Positions 29,239 through 38,547 are shown, numbered from the stretch's first letter. The stretch: 64,000 bases of DNA from Propionivibrio soli (GCF_025770765.1 NZ_JANZKY010000018.1:1-64000); one strand, 5' to 3'. Made by a program: numbers and translations. Notes: a model not told the origin generated them from the sequence alone.

Positions 29239-29952
29239 GTGACGAGAGCCAAGGTCGACGGGCAGCCGGCTTTTGTGCTGCATACTTATCCGTTCCGAGA
29301 AACCAGCCTCATTATCGAAGCCTTCTCTCGGGACTTCGGCCGTGTCGCACTTCTTGCGCGCGGTGCGCGTCGGCCGCGTTCGGCCATGCGAGGGCTATTG
29401 CAGGCTTTTCAACCACTTGAAGTGGGCTGGGCCGGTAAAGGCGAAGTGCAGACCCTGATGAAGGCCGAATGGCAAGGCGGCCAGCCGTTGCTGACGGGAA
29501 CGGCCTTGTTCTGCGGTTACTATCTCAACGAGTTGTTGATGCACCTGCTTCCGCGGGAGGATGCGCATGAGCGCCTTTTCTCCGTTTACGCCGGAACCTT
29601 GAAACGTTTCGCCGAGGCTGTGCGTGAAGCGGATATTCGGCGCTTCGAACGCGCGTTTCTCCAGGAACTCGGCTATGGTCTTACGCTGACGACCGATGCC
29701 GAGGGTGCGCCGATCGCGTCCGACGGGTACTATGCGTATGAGATCGAAAACGGGCCAGTGAGGCTTGCACGGGCCGGGAGTTCAGCGCTTTCCGTCAGCG
29801 GCAAGACCTTGCTTGATATGGAACGGGACGATTTTTCCGACCCGCGCTCGCTGGTTGAAGCCAAGCAGTTGATGCGCGCCATGATCGCGCACTACACGGG
29901 TGGTAAGGAATTGGAAACCCGAAAAATCTTCATGGAGTTGCAAGAGCTATGA
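29239..29952 (+). CDS. recO: DNA repair protein RecO
   Basis: Mediator of RecF-pathway recombination that loads RecA on SSB-coated DNA, 237 residues. An N-terminal OB fold (AFVLHTYPFRETSLIIEAFSR, then RVALLARGARRPRS) is followed by a helical domain (CGYYLNELLMHLLPREDAHERLF). GTG start at 29239. It overlaps pdxJ by 4 bases. Confidence 0.95.
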   Translation: MTRAKVDGQPAFVLHTYPFRETSLIIEAFSRDFGRVALLARGARRPRSAMRGLLQAFQPLEVGWAGKGEVQTLMKAEWQGGQPLLTGTALFCGYYLNELLMHLLPREDAHERLFSVYAGTLKRFAEAVREADIRRFERAFLQELGYGLTLTTDAEGAPIASDGYYAYEIENGPVRLARAGSSALSVSGKTLLDMERDDFSDPRSLVEAKQLMRAMIAHYTGGKELETRKIFMELQEL

Positions 29953-30716
29953 TCGAACTGGGTGTAAATATCGACCATGTGGCGACGATTCGCCAAGCGC
30001 GCCAGACCTATGAGCCCGAACCCGCTTGGGCCGCACTCGAAGCTCATCTCGGTGGCGCAGATGGAATCACCGTACATTTGCGCGAGGATCGTCGCCATAT
30101 TCAGGATGCAGACGTCGAGAAGCTTCGCTCGCTGACACAGGTGAAGCTGAACCTCGAAATGGCGGCCACGGACGAGATGGTCGAGATCGCATGCCGCCTC
30201 AAGCCCGAAATGGCCATGCTCGTTCCCGAAGGTCGCCATGAAGTGACGACTGAAGGTGGACTGGATATCGTCGCTCAGGAAGAGAAGCTCCGGAAAGCGA
30301 TTAGCCGGCTGTCAGATGCTGGCATCATTAGCAGCGTCTTCATCGACGCCGAACTGGCGCAAGTCGAAGCGGCAGCGCGGATTGGTGCGCGCGTTTGTGA
30401 AATCCATACCGGCCCGTACGCCCACGCCTTCCACAACAAAGGGCGGGATGCGGAGAGTCCGGCGGTTCTTGCCGAGCTAGAAAAAGTCCGTGTCGCGGGA
30501 GATGCCATCCGGCGCTTGGGGATGCGCTTCAATGCGGGGCATGCGCTGAATTACTTCAACGTTCAGCCGGTGGCAAAACTGCCTGGCATCCGCGAACTGC
30601 ATATCGGTCATGCCATTGTCAGCCGGGCCGTATTCGTAGGACTTCGCGAAGCGGTTGCTGAGATGAAACGCTTGATGCGCGAGGCGCAGACCTACAGGTC
30701 CGCGCCGACGAAATGA
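29949..30716 (+). CDS. pdxJ: Pyridoxine 5'-phosphate synthase
   Basis: Closes the pyridoxine ring from 1-deoxyxylulose 5-phosphate and aminoacetone phosphate in vitamin B6 synthesis, 255 residues. ELGVNIDHVATIRQARQT at the N-terminus, GADGITVHLREDRRHI, and ELHIGHAIVSRAVFVGL are TIM-barrel motifs of the family. It is coupled by 4-base overlaps to recO upstream and acpS downstream. Confidence 0.97.
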   Translation: MIELGVNIDHVATIRQARQTYEPEPAWAALEAHLGGADGITVHLREDRRHIQDADVEKLRSLTQVKLNLEMAATDEMVEIACRLKPEMAMLVPEGRHEVTTEGGLDIVAQEEKLRKAISRLSDAGIISSVFIDAELAQVEAAARIGARVCEIHTGPYAHAFHNKGRDAESPAVLAELEKVRVAGDAIRRLGMRFNAGHALNYFNVQPVAKLPGIRELHIGHAIVSRAVFVGLREAVAEMKRLMREAQTYRSAPTK

Positions 30717-31090
30717 TCGCAGGCATCGGTACGGACATCGTTGCTGTAGCGCGCTTAGGGAAACTGTATGAGCGGCATGGAGAACGCGCCTTGGAAAAGG
30801 TGCTGGCACCAACCGAGCGACGCGAGTTTGCCGCCGCGAGCGACCCAGCGCGCTTTCTTGCCAAACGTTTTGCGGCCAAGGAGGCCTTTGCCAAGGCCTT
30901 CGGAACAGGGATCGCCAAGCCGGTGACACTGAGCAATATCGCCGTCACGCACGACGCGTTGGGGAAACCCGTGTTGGCTTATGCGCCCGAGCTGTCGGCT
31001 GCCGTACGAGAACGGAACCTGTCCGCTCACCTTTCCATCAGCGACGAGAGAGATTACGCCGTCGCTTTCGTGGTTCTCGAGACGCCATGA
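30713..31090 (+). CDS. acpS: Holo-ACP synthase
   Basis: Attaches the 4'-phosphopantetheine arm to AcpP. It has 125 residues with the two signature motifs: GIGTDIVAVARL with the metal-binding aspartate, and FAAKEAFAKAFGTG. It provides the activated carrier for the fab genes at 15-19 kb. Overlaps both neighbours by 4 bases. Confidence 0.97.
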   Translation: MIAGIGTDIVAVARLGKLYERHGERALEKVLAPTERREFAAASDPARFLAKRFAAKEAFAKAFGTGIAKPVTLSNIAVTHDALGKPVLAYAPELSAAVRERNLSAHLSISDERDYAVAFVVLETP

Positions 31091-32100
31091 GCGAAACGTT
31101 TCAATTGCCCCTTGGCCCGTTGATGATCGACATCGCGGGTATCGAGTTGAGCCCGATTGATCGTGAGCGGTTGCAGCACCCCTTGGTCGGTGGGCTCATC
31201 CTGTTCGCTCGCAACTACGCTTCGCCCGAACAATTGTGCCGCCTTACAGCCGAGGTCCATGCACTCCGATCGCCGGCGCTCATCGTCGCTATCGACCATG
31301 AGGGCGGCCGGGTCCAGCGATGCCGGGAAGGTTTCACCCGACTGCCGCCCATGCGTCGGCTCGGCGAGCTTTGGGAAAAGAAGCCATCGGAAGCTACGGT
31401 GGCAGCGGAAGCAATCGGATTCGTCTTGGCGAGCGAACTACGTGAAAACGGTGTCGATCTTTCCTTCACACCCGTTTTGGACCTCGATTGGGGCCGAAGC
31501 AGCGTGATCGGAGATCGCTCTCTCCACAGCGACCCGGCCGTCGTTACCGAACTGGCCGGTGCGCTGATCAAAGGGCTCAAGCGTGCCGGGATGGCTGCGT
31601 GCGGTAAGCATTTTCCTGGACACGGATGGGCTGAAGCCGATTCACACGTCGCGATGCCGGTCGACGATCGCGAACTGTTTGAAATGACGCCCGACATGAC
31701 GCCGTATCGGGGCCTGCCGCTTGACGCGGTGATGCCGGCCCACGTGGTTTATCCACGCATTGATGCCCGCCCTGCCGGGTTCTCGCCTGTGTGGATAGGA
31801 AAGCTGCGTAATGAATTGGGATTCACGGGCGTCGTGTTCAGTGACGATTTATCGATGCACGGGGCAAGCGTCGCAGGCGACATCGTGGGACGCGTCGAAG
31901 CGGCATCGCAGGCTGGTTGCGACATGCTCCTCGTGTGTAACGCCCCGGATGCCGTGGATGAGGTTTTGTGCCGATGGAAACCGGCTGCCGATTCTTCCCG
32001 TTCGGCCCGTTTGATGGGACTTTTTCCAAAGAATGCCTCTCTTAAACGTGACGCGCTCTACGCATCGGGTGTTGAACTCGCGCACCGGTTGGTTGGCTAA
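31087..32100 (+). CDS. nagZ: Beta-N-acetylhexosaminidase NagZ
   Basis: Family GH3 enzyme that removes GlcNAc from muropeptides in cell-wall recycling in the cytosol. It has 337 residues with KHFPGHGWAEADSH (the His of the catalytic dyad) and the nucleophile aspartate in VVFSDDLSMHG. Length and motifs are standard for the short, single-domain NagZ. Last gene of the lepB-to-nagZ run. Confidence 0.96.
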   Translation: MSETFQLPLGPLMIDIAGIELSPIDRERLQHPLVGGLILFARNYASPEQLCRLTAEVHALRSPALIVAIDHEGGRVQRCREGFTRLPPMRRLGELWEKKPSEATVAAEAIGFVLASELRENGVDLSFTPVLDLDWGRSSVIGDRSLHSDPAVVTELAGALIKGLKRAGMAACGKHFPGHGWAEADSHVAMPVDDRELFEMTPDMTPYRGLPLDAVMPAHVVYPRIDARPAGFSPVWIGKLRNELGFTGVVFSDDLSMHGASVAGDIVGRVEAASQAGCDMLLVCNAPDAVDEVLCRWKPAADSSRSARLMGLFPKNASLKRDALYASGVELAHRLVG

Positions 32101-32155
32101 AGAGCGGGCTAAGAAATAGTAGAAAGTAGAAGGGAAGGGCGGTATCCCAGAAAAG

Positions 32156-32182
32156 AAAAAGGCGGCAATTGCCGCCTTTTTT
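32156..32182. terminator. Bidirectional terminator between nagZ and efp
   Basis: AAAAAGGCGGC, loop AATT, GCCGCCTTTTTT: a 6-pair GC stem flanked by A and T runs, so it works for both convergent genes. Confidence 0.9.
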
Positions 32183-32198
32183 GTTCGATCGTGCCGCG

Positions 32199-32756
32199 TT
32201 ACTTGACGCGCGCGCGATATTCGTCGGTGCGCGTATCGATTTCGATCTTGTCGCCGATTTCGACGAAAGCCGGAACCGGCAGCTCGTGACCGGTCGCCAG
32301 GCGGGCCGGCTTCATAACCTTGCCCGACGTGTCGCCCTTGACGGCTGGTTCGGTGTAAATCACTTCACGAACTAGGATCGTCGGCAGTTCGACCGAGATC
32401 GGCTTGCCTTCGTAGAAGACGACTTCGCACGCCATGCCGTCTTGAAGATACTTCAGTGCATCTTCCATGAACTCGGCTTCGATTTCGTACTGGTTGTACT
32501 CGGAGTCCATGAAGACGTACATCGGGTCTGCGAAGTACGAGTAGGTAACTTCCTTGCGGTCGAGCTGGACGGTATCGAACTTGTCGTCAGCGCGATAAAC
32601 GGTTTCGCTCGGCGCACCGGTCAGCAAGTTCTTCATTTTCATCTTGACGACCGAGGCGTTGCGGCCCGACTTGCTGTATTCGGCCTTGAGGACGACCATC
32701 GCGTCGTTGCCGACCATGAATACGTTGCCGGCGCGGAGTTCTTGAGCAGTTTTCAT
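32199..32756 (-). CDS. efp: Elongation factor P (Arg32 type)
   Basis: Relieves ribosomes stalled at polyproline. It has 185 residues; the tip loop reads YSKSGRNAS with arginine at position 32 in place of the lysine of E. coli EF-P. Arg32 is the site rhamnosylated by EarP, encoded just upstream. The start is set at [11 protein letters not shown], 14 codons inside the open frame. The three-domain layout is complete. Confidence 0.97.
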   Translation of the reverse strand: MKTAQELRAGNVFMVGNDAMVVLKAEYSKSGRNASVVKMKMKNLLTGAPSETVYRADDKFDTVQLDRKEVTYSYFADPMYVFMDSEYNQYEIEAEFMEDALKYLQDGMACEVVFYEGKPISVELPTILVREVIYTEPAVKGDTSGKVMKPARLATGHELPVPAFVEIGDKIEIDTRTDEYRARVK

Positions 32757-32798
32757 AACGGTATATCTGTTCCGGTGGTGACGGGAAAATAGCCGCAC

Positions 32799-32804
32799 AT
32801 TATA
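32799..32804 (-). promoter_or_regulatory. Candidate -10 box of efp
   Basis: On the minus strand a perfect TATAAT lies 42 bases before the efp ATG and overlaps the earP stop codon. The -35 region is weak. It would allow efp to be expressed apart from earP. Confidence 0.4.
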
Positions 32805-33960
32805 ACTTGCTTTTGCAAAAATGCACGAGGGAACTGCACAAATCGTGCTGTTTTAATAGCTTTTTTTCCCATCTGCCTGCGTGTTCCCGAAGCTTCGGCA
32901 GAGCATCTCTCAGCATCGCCCACGAGGCCGCTATTTCGCCTGCGCGAGCCGGGTCGTTCCAGGCGCCGTGAAAGGTGTTCAAGGCTTGCCGAGCCGTGCT
33001 TGGCAACTCGTCGGCGTAATGCTTCAGAAAGGCGGCGAGTTTCGTGCGGTGGGCTTCGTCCTCCTGCGGATAGATGTGCCAGATGAACGGTTTGGCAGCC
33101 CATTGAGCGCGTATGAATGAATCTTCGCCACGCACAAAGTTGAGATCGCACAACCACAGGAGGTGGTCGTAACCGGGTTGGCTCAGGAAAGGAATCAGGC
33201 GGATTTCAAGATTCTCACTCCGCACTGCCTCGCCTTCCGAAAGAGAACGCCCGGCGAATCCCTCAATTGCTGGCAAGGTTCGGGTGACCGGCGTCAGGCA
33301 GCAAATGGGCTTTTCGCCCGTTGCCCAAATCTTGAGCAGAGGAGGAAGCCCCGGGTTTTCGTACGCGAAAAGCGAAACGAGCAACGCGCCTGGGGCTGGA
33401 GGCGTTTGATGCAGCATTTGCCAGAACGCGCCTTGTTGCTCCTGCGAGGCTAGGAACGCTTGGCGTTCAGGCGCGAGTTCCCGTTCACGAAGCAGGCCGC
33501 CGGTTTCTGCGGTGAATCCCGGAAAGAAGAAATATTTCGTCAGCGGTAGTTTTGGATGAGGTGAGGGTAGTGTGTGATAACCGGTTACCCAATCCTCAGC
33601 GCTCAAGTAGTCCAGGTTGATCCACACCGGCGGCTTGGGCTGGCGCGCCATCGCTTCGATGAAAACCTCCGGAAGGTAGCAGGCGAACGCTTCTACGACG
33701 AAGTTACCGGGAACAACCGTGGGGAAGTCGTCGTCCCAACGATGGATCTCAACCCCCGCGATGCTTTGTACATCCAGCCTAGAGTCGACGTCGCTCTCAA
33801 TGCGGCGAAACGCTTCGAGGTCGGATACCCATAGCCGTGTTTGGAAACCGTGTTCGACAACGAGTTGGCGCGCTAACCGCCAGCAAACCCCGATGTCGCC
33901 GAAGTTGTCGACTACCTGGCAAAAAACATCCCAAAGAAGCGGTTTATCAACGAAGCGCAT
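32800..33960 (-). CDS. earP: EF-P arginine rhamnosyltransferase EarP
   Basis: Adds rhamnose from dTDP-L-rhamnose to Arg32 of EF-P; a GT-B inverting glycosyltransferase of family GT104. It has 386 residues. The N-terminal [21 protein letters not shown] holds the conserved aspartates, and [25 protein letters not shown] is the C-terminal donor-binding region. It lies 43 bases upstream of efp on the same strand, and the Arg32 in that protein matches. Confidence 0.96.
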   Translation of the reverse strand: MRFVDKPLLWDVFCQVVDNFGDIGVCWRLARQLVVEHGFQTRLWVSDLEAFRRIESDVDSRLDVQSIAGVEIHRWDDDFPTVVPGNFVVEAFACYLPEVFIEAMARQPKPPVWINLDYLSAEDWVTGYHTLPSPHPKLPLTKYFFFPGFTAETGGLLRERELAPERQAFLASQEQQGAFWQMLHQTPPAPGALLVSLFAYENPGLPPLLKIWATGEKPICCLTPVTRTLPAIEGFAGRSLSEGEAVRSENLEIRLIPFLSQPGYDHLLWLCDLNFVRGEDSFIRAQWAAKPFIWHIYPQEDEAHRTKLAAFLKHYADELPSTARQALNTFHGAWNDPARAGEIAASWAMLRDALPKLREHAGRWEKKLLKQHDLCSSLVHFCKSKL

Positions 33961-34023
33961 CGTGAACGAGTAAAGGTTTTACGCCCGCCAGCCGCTACGG
34001 GGCGCGTGATAACATCGAGCGAC

Positions 34024-35925
34024 ATGCTAACCGCTGTTCACATGAACGAAAAGCCAACCTCCGAACCGTTCGACCACAAGGCTCTGTTGGCCACCTTGAC
34101 CGATCTGCCTGGCGTCTACCGGATGATCGACGCGCAGGGTAACGTCCTCTACGTCGGCAAAGCGAAGAATCTGAAGAAGCGCGTTTCTTCGTACTTCCGC
34201 GACAATCATCCGAGCCCGCGAATCGCGCTGATGGTGCAGCAGATTGCGCGCGTCGAAACTACCGTCACGCGGTCAGAAGCCGAGGCTCTGCTGCTCGAGA
34301 ATAACCTGATCAAGGGTCTCGCGCCGCGGTACAACATCCTGTTTCGCGACGACAAATCGTATCCCTATATCGTCATTACGCGCGAACCGTATCCGCGACT
34401 CGGTTTCTATCGCGGTAGTACCGACCGGAAATCAGACTATTTCGGTCCTTTCCCGTCGTCGACGGCGGTTCGCGCCAGCCTCAACCTCTTGCAGCGCATG
34501 TTTCGCCTGCGAACCTGCGAGAACTCGGTGTTCAGTAACCGGTCGCGACCCTGTCTGCTCTACCAGATCAAGCGCTGTTCCGGACCGTGCGTCGACCTCG
34601 TGACGCCAGAGGCGTATGCCGAGGATGTGCAAATGGCGGCCATGTTTCTGCAGGGGCGGCAGCAGGAGGTTATCGGACGGCTGTCCGATGCGATGGACAA
34701 AGCGTCGGCCGACCTCGCCTTCGAGCAGGCCGCGATCTACCGTGACCAGATCCAGTCCCTGCGTCAGGTGCAAGACAAGCAGTTCGTCGAGAGCACGCGC
34801 GGGGAAGACGTCGATATCGTGGTAGTGGTAGCGGAGAACGGCCTCTTGTGCGTGAACCTCGCCATGGTGCGCGGTGGCAGGCATCTGGGTGACAAGCCAC
34901 AATTTCCAAGCAATGCGGCCGAGAGCTCGGCGGAAGAAGTGCTCGCAGCATTCCTCGTTCAGCATTACATGGCGCACCCGATCCCGGCCCGGGTTTATGT
35001 CAATCAATCGCTTGCCGACAAAAGCATTGCGGTCGTTCTTTCGGAACTTGCCAAGCGCCCGGTTCCCGTTCTTCAGCCCAGGCAAACGATTCAGAAGGTG
35101 TGGGTCGAAATGGCCGAACAGAATGCAAACCTGGCCATTCTTGCGCGCCGCAGTGCCTTTTCCACGCAGCAATCGCGGCTCGCCGCGTTGCGAGAGGTGT
35201 TGCACCTCGACATTGAGGAAACCGAAGCATCTGAACAAGAGGATGGCGAAGGCGAGGACGGCCATCAGGGAACGGCGGGGATCCGCATCGAGTGCTTCGA
35301 CATTAGCCACACGCGCGGCGAATCGCCCGTCGCCTCGTGCGTCGTGTATCACGGCAACGGCATGCGCAAGTCGGATTACCGACGCTTCAATATTACTGAC
35401 ATTGAACCGGGGGACGATTACGCGGCCATCCGCCAAGCGGTATACCGGCGCTACGAAAGGGTGGCGAGTGGCGAACGAGCGGCGCCTTCGCTGATCCTCA
35501 TCGACGGTGGCAAGGGACAGGTAGGATCGGCCCATGCCGCACTGGAGGAACTCGGTCTCGCGCATCTTCCGATGCTCGGGGTCGCGAAGGGTGAGGGCCG
35601 CAAACCCGGTCTTGAAACACTCGTTTTCCCCGATGATCGGGAACCGGTACAATTACCCGCGGAGCACCCTGCGCTTCACCTGATTCAGGAAATACGCGAC
35701 GAAGCGCATCGCTTCGCCGTTTCGGGGCATCGGGCGCAACGCAGCAAAACGAGAAGAACTTCGCGGCTCGACGAGATTGCCGGGATCGGACCGAAGCGGC
35801 GCAAGGCGTTGATTGCCCACTTCGGCGGTTTGCAGGGCATCGCCGATGCGGGGATTGATCAACTGGCGGCCGTTCCGGGAATCAGCCGGGATTTGGCGGA
35901 AACGATATACGCGGCTTTGCACTGA
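34024..35925 (+). CDS. uvrC: UvrABC system protein C
   Basis: Dual-incision nuclease of excision repair, about 633 residues. N-terminal GIY-YIG domain (LPGVYRMIDAQGNVLYVGKAKNLKKR), a cysteine-containing section (CLLYQIKRCSGPC), a UVR motif, an RNase H-like C-terminal nuclease (ECFDISHTRGESPVAS) and a helix-hairpin-helix pair at the end. Starts are possible at 34006 (GTG), 34024 and 34042; I prefer 34024, with GAG 7 bases upstream. Its stop overlaps the pgsA start by 1 base. Confidence 0.95.
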   Translation: MLTAVHMNEKPTSEPFDHKALLATLTDLPGVYRMIDAQGNVLYVGKAKNLKKRVSSYFRDNHPSPRIALMVQQIARVETTVTRSEAEALLLENNLIKGLAPRYNILFRDDKSYPYIVITREPYPRLGFYRGSTDRKSDYFGPFPSSTAVRASLNLLQRMFRLRTCENSVFSNRSRPCLLYQIKRCSGPCVDLVTPEAYAEDVQMAAMFLQGRQQEVIGRLSDAMDKASADLAFEQAAIYRDQIQSLRQVQDKQFVESTRGEDVDIVVVVAENGLLCVNLAMVRGGRHLGDKPQFPSNAAESSAEEVLAAFLVQHYMAHPIPARVYVNQSLADKSIAVVLSELAKRPVPVLQPRQTIQKVWVEMAEQNANLAILARRSAFSTQQSRLAALREVLHLDIEETEASEQEDGEGEDGHQGTAGIRIECFDISHTRGESPVASCVVYHGNGMRKSDYRRFNITDIEPGDDYAAIRQAVYRRYERVASGERAAPSLILIDGGKGQVGSAHAALEELGLAHLPMLGVAKGEGRKPGLETLVFPDDREPVQLPAEHPALHLIQEIRDEAHRFAVSGHRAQRSKTRRTSRLDEIAGIGPKRRKALIAHFGGLQGIADAGIDQLAAVPGISRDLAETIYAALH

Positions 35926-36503
35926 TGCCTTCCAACATCCCGATGTACTTGACCTGGCTGCGGATCGTCCTGATTCCGCTGATGGTGGGTATTTTTTATG
36001 TCCCCGACTCGTGGACGGCCTTTGTCGGCCGGGATCTGCTCGCGACGCTTGTTTTTATCGTTGCCGCGGCGACAGATTGGCTCGACGGCTATCTGGCTCG
36101 GCGCTGGAACGAGACGTCGGCCTTCGGCGCGTTTCTCGATCCCGTCGCAGACAAACTGATGGTCGCCACCGCGCTCATCATGCTCGTGCAACTCGAAAGG
36201 CTCGACGCGATACTTGCTGTCATCATCATCGGGCGCGAAATCGCGATCTCGGCGTTGCGCGAATGGATGGCCGAAATCGGAGCGCGCAAGAGCGTTGCTG
36301 TGTCGATGGTCGGCAAGATCAAGACCACAGCGCAAATGGTTTCCATTCCGCTCTTGCTTTACCACGCGCCACTCGCCGGACTCGATACACAATTCGCGGG
36401 AACTTGGCTGATTTATGTAGCCGCTGTGCTTACGTTGTGGTCCATGGGTTACTACTTGCGCATGGCATGGCCGCACCTGACCGGCAAGGCTGACAGCGAC
36501 TGA
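35925..36503 (+). CDS. pgsA: CDP-diacylglycerol-glycerol-3-phosphate 3-phosphatidyltransferase
   Basis: Makes phosphatidylglycerol phosphate in the inner membrane. It has 192 residues with several membrane spans and the CDP-alcohol phosphatidyltransferase motif DGYLAR...GAFLDPVADK (D-G-x2-A-R-x8-G-x3-D-x3-D). The uvrC-pgsA pairing with a 1-base overlap is conserved in proteobacteria. Confidence 0.95.
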   Translation: MPSNIPMYLTWLRIVLIPLMVGIFYVPDSWTAFVGRDLLATLVFIVAAATDWLDGYLARRWNETSAFGAFLDPVADKLMVATALIMLVQLERLDAILAVIIIGREIAISALREWMAEIGARKSVAVSMVGKIKTTAQMVSIPLLLYHAPLAGLDTQFAGTWLIYVAAVLTLWSMGYYLRMAWPHLTGKADSD

Positions 36504-36541
36504 GCGGGTGTCAAAGCAAGCGACAAAGCCGGGCGAAAACG

Positions 36542-36569
36542 TTGACAGCCCCGGTCAAGCCTTTATAAT
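36542..36569 (+). promoter_or_regulatory. Strong sigma-70 promoter of the tRNA cluster
   Basis: Perfect TTGACA (36542-36547) and perfect TATAAT (36564-36569), 16 bases apart, 15 bases upstream of tRNA-Gly. This is the best consensus promoter I noted in the window. Confidence 0.88.
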
Positions 36570-36584
36570 GCGCACTCGCTTCAC

Positions 36585-36660
36585 GCGGCAGTAGCTCAGT
36601 TGGTAGAGCGATACCTTGCCAAGGTATAGGTCGAGAGTTCGAGACTCTTCTGCCGCTCCA
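36585..36660 (+). tRNA. tRNA-Gly (GCC), copy 1
   Basis: 76 bases. Acceptor stem GCGGCAG/CTGCCGC, anticodon loop CTTGCCAAG (GCC), T-arm AGTTCGAGA, CCA encoded. It is identical over its whole length to the copy at 36808. Confidence 0.97.
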
Positions 36661-36722
36661 GTTTTCCAGATAAGCCAGAGATGGCTTTTCCGCGGTTCAA
36701 AATCCTATCGTGAGGTAGGCGC

Positions 36723-36796
36723 GGCGCGATAGCAAAGCGGTTATGCACCGGATTGCAAATCCGTGTAGGTCGGTTCGACTCCGGCTCGCGCCTCCA
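36723..36796 (+). tRNA. tRNA-Cys (GCA)
   Basis: 74 bases. Acceptor GGCGCGA/TCGCGCC, anticodon loop ATTGCAAAT (GCA), T-arm GGTTCGACT, CCA encoded. It lies between two identical tRNA-Gly genes in one transcript. Confidence 0.97.
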
Positions 36797-36807
36797 GATT
36801 TGATCAC

Positions 36808-36883
36808 GCGGCAGTAGCTCAGTTGGTAGAGCGATACCTTGCCAAGGTATAGGTCGAGAGTTCGAGACTCTTCTGCCGCTCCA
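36808..36883 (+). tRNA. tRNA-Gly (GCC), copy 2
   Basis: 76 bases, an exact repeat of the tRNA at 36585-36660, including the CCA. Followed directly by a terminator hairpin. Confidence 0.97.
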
Positions 36884-36886
36884 GAC

Positions 36887-36922
36887 AAAAAAGGAAAGTG
36901 CTTTGAAGCACTTTCCTTTTTT
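36887..36922 (+). terminator. Terminator of the Gly-Cys-Gly tRNA transcript
   Basis: AAAAAAGGAAAGTGCTT and AAGCACTTTCCTTTTTT form a long stem with a very short loop, followed by more T. It lies directly after the second tRNA-Gly. Confidence 0.88.
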
Positions 36923-36937
36923 CCTTTTCGGGACAGG

Positions 36938-36943
36938 TATAAT
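36938..36943 (+). promoter_or_regulatory. -10 box of tRNA-Leu
   Basis: A perfect TATAAT 11 bases before tRNA-Leu and just after the preceding terminator. No good -35 box is seen in the terminator T-tract. Confidence 0.5.
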
Positions 36944-36954
36944 CGCCCCCCTCA

Positions 36955-37041
36955 GCCCGGGTGGTGAAATTGGTAGACACAAGAGACTTAAAATCTCTCG
37001 GCCGTAAGGCTGTACCGGTTCGATCCCGGTCCCGGGCACCA
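36955..37041 (+). tRNA. tRNA-Leu (TAA)
   Basis: 87 bases with a long variable arm (CTCGGCCGTAAGGCTGT). Acceptor GCCCGGG/CCCGGGC, anticodon loop ACTTAAAAT (TAA), T-arm GGTTCGATCC, CCA encoded. Confidence 0.97.
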
Positions 37042-37054
37042 TCCCAATCTTTCC

Positions 37055-37486
37055 ATGATCATATTCGACCTCGCCTGCGTCCACGACCACACCTTTGAAG
37101 GCTGGTTTGCTTCCCAAGCGGCTTTTGAGAGTCAACTTGAGGATGGCTTGATCTCGTGTCCTCACTGCGGTTCGGCAGAGGTTCGTCGTGTGCCGTCGGC
37201 TGTTCATCTGGCAAAGCCCGCCAATACGCCGCTGGTTGCCCAAGCAACACCCGCGGACCCTAAGACGGGCCTGCTGGATGCCTTTCGCCGGCTGATGTCG
37301 ACGATCGTGGCCAACAGCGAGGACGTCGGCCGCGAGTTCGCCGAGGAAGCGCGCAAGATTCACTATCTAGAAGCACCGGCCCGCTCGATCCGCGGCGAAG
37401 CCAGCGTCGAGGAGTTCGAGGCGTTGCGCGAAGAGGGCATCGAGATCCTGTTGTTGCCGACGATCAAGAAGGAAAACCTGAACTGA
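37055..37486 (+). CDS. DUF1178 family protein
   Basis: A 143-residue protein of the DUF1178 family. The N-terminal MIIFDLACVHDHTFEGWFAS and the CPHCGSAEVRRVPSAVHLA segment suggest a small metal-binding ribbon. The C-terminal half is helical and acidic (GREFAEEARKIHYLEA). The family is widespread in proteobacteria and its function is unknown to me. It lies 13 bases after tRNA-Leu, so it may share that transcript. Confidence 0.88.
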   Translation: MIIFDLACVHDHTFEGWFASQAAFESQLEDGLISCPHCGSAEVRRVPSAVHLAKPANTPLVAQATPADPKTGLLDAFRRLMSTIVANSEDVGREFAEEARKIHYLEAPARSIRGEASVEEFEALREEGIEILLLPTIKKENLN

Positions 37487-37631
37487 GCGGCTGCGGCTGT
37501 GCCGCGCTCTCCAGAAACGATCATGGCAAAGCCGGTTATCGGAACGAGCCTCAATCATTGCTCACTTGAAGTTTACTTGGTGGGACTGAGCCAGCGGCAG
37601 CAATGAGCCGTTCTCGTAACTCAACGGCAGA

Positions 37632-38519
37632 ATGAAAACATCGAAGACCGTTACTGCGCACCCTTACGCGGGGCGAGGCATCCTGATGGCGCTGCTTGCC
37701 ACGGTGGCCTATGCCGTCGTCGACGCACTTTCGAAGTACCAGGCGAGGAATTACCCGGTTGGGATGATCGTCTGGGTGCGCTACGCCGTGCCTTTGCTCG
37801 TGTTGCTCGGCATTTATCTACCGCGACGTGGCCGCAGCCTGTTCCGCACAGCGTATCCCGGGGTGCAGCTTGCCCGCGGCATTCTGCTGACTGCTGGTAC
37901 GGTGTTCATCGTCTTCGCGTATCGCCTGATGCCTCTCGCCGAGGCGCAGGCGATCAGTTTTATCCACCCCGTGTTGCTCACCGTGCTTGCCGTCATTTTT
38001 CTCGGCGAAAAGGTCGGCGCGGTTGGCTGGTGCGCGGTTCTGGTCGGTTTCTCCGGCGTGTTGATCATCGTTAGGCCGGGCGGAGGCATGTTGACGGCGG
38101 CGGCCATCCTGCCCCTCGGGCTGGCATTGAGCTTCTCGTCCTATCAAATGCTCACGCGTTTAATCGCTCCCAAAGAGAGCTCCGTCAACCTTCTGTTTTG
38201 TGCCATGCTGGTGGGTACCGTGTCTATGACTTTGGCATTACCTCTCCAGTGGAAACCGCCGACGCTCGAAGGATTCCTTTTCTTCGTGGCGATCGGTCTT
38301 TCATCAGGCGTCGGCCACTTCTCGACAATCAAGGCGCTTGAGCTCGCACCTGCATCGTTGCTGGCGCCGTTCGCCTACATCCAGCTCGTCTGGGTAACGG
38401 TCCTTGGATCGCTGTTTTTCGGCGATTTCCCCAAGCCGATCACTATTCTCGGCATGGCCGTCGTCGTTGCCGGCGGCCTGCTTGTTGCGGCTTCGCGTCG
38501 GTCGTCTGAGCCGCGGTGA
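37632..38519 (+). CDS. EamA/DMT-family transporter
   Basis: A 295-residue membrane protein with about ten hydrophobic spans arranged as two five-helix EamA repeats. The first repeat ends near AVLVGFSGVLIIVRPGG; the second ends in ITILGMAVVVAGGLLVAA. LAEAQAISFIHPVLLTVLAVIFLGEKV is a typical helix pair. Such proteins export or take up metabolites; the substrate cannot be told. It converges with the sugar operon. Confidence 0.88.
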   Translation: MKTSKTVTAHPYAGRGILMALLATVAYAVVDALSKYQARNYPVGMIVWVRYAVPLLVLLGIYLPRRGRSLFRTAYPGVQLARGILLTAGTVFIVFAYRLMPLAEAQAISFIHPVLLTVLAVIFLGEKVGAVGWCAVLVGFSGVLIIVRPGGGMLTAAAILPLGLALSFSSYQMLTRLIAPKESSVNLLFCAMLVGTVSMTLALPLQWKPPTLEGFLFFVAIGLSSGVGHFSTIKALELAPASLLAPFAYIQLVWVTVLGSLFFGDFPKPITILGMAVVVAGGLLVAASRRSSEPR

Positions 38520-38547
38520 CGACAAGGCTCTGTGGGCCCCGTCCTCC

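Noticed and set aside
34432-35652. 406-codon minus-strand frame inside uvrC
   Set aside because: uvrC on the plus strand is complete with all domains; the opposite frame has no recognisable motif.
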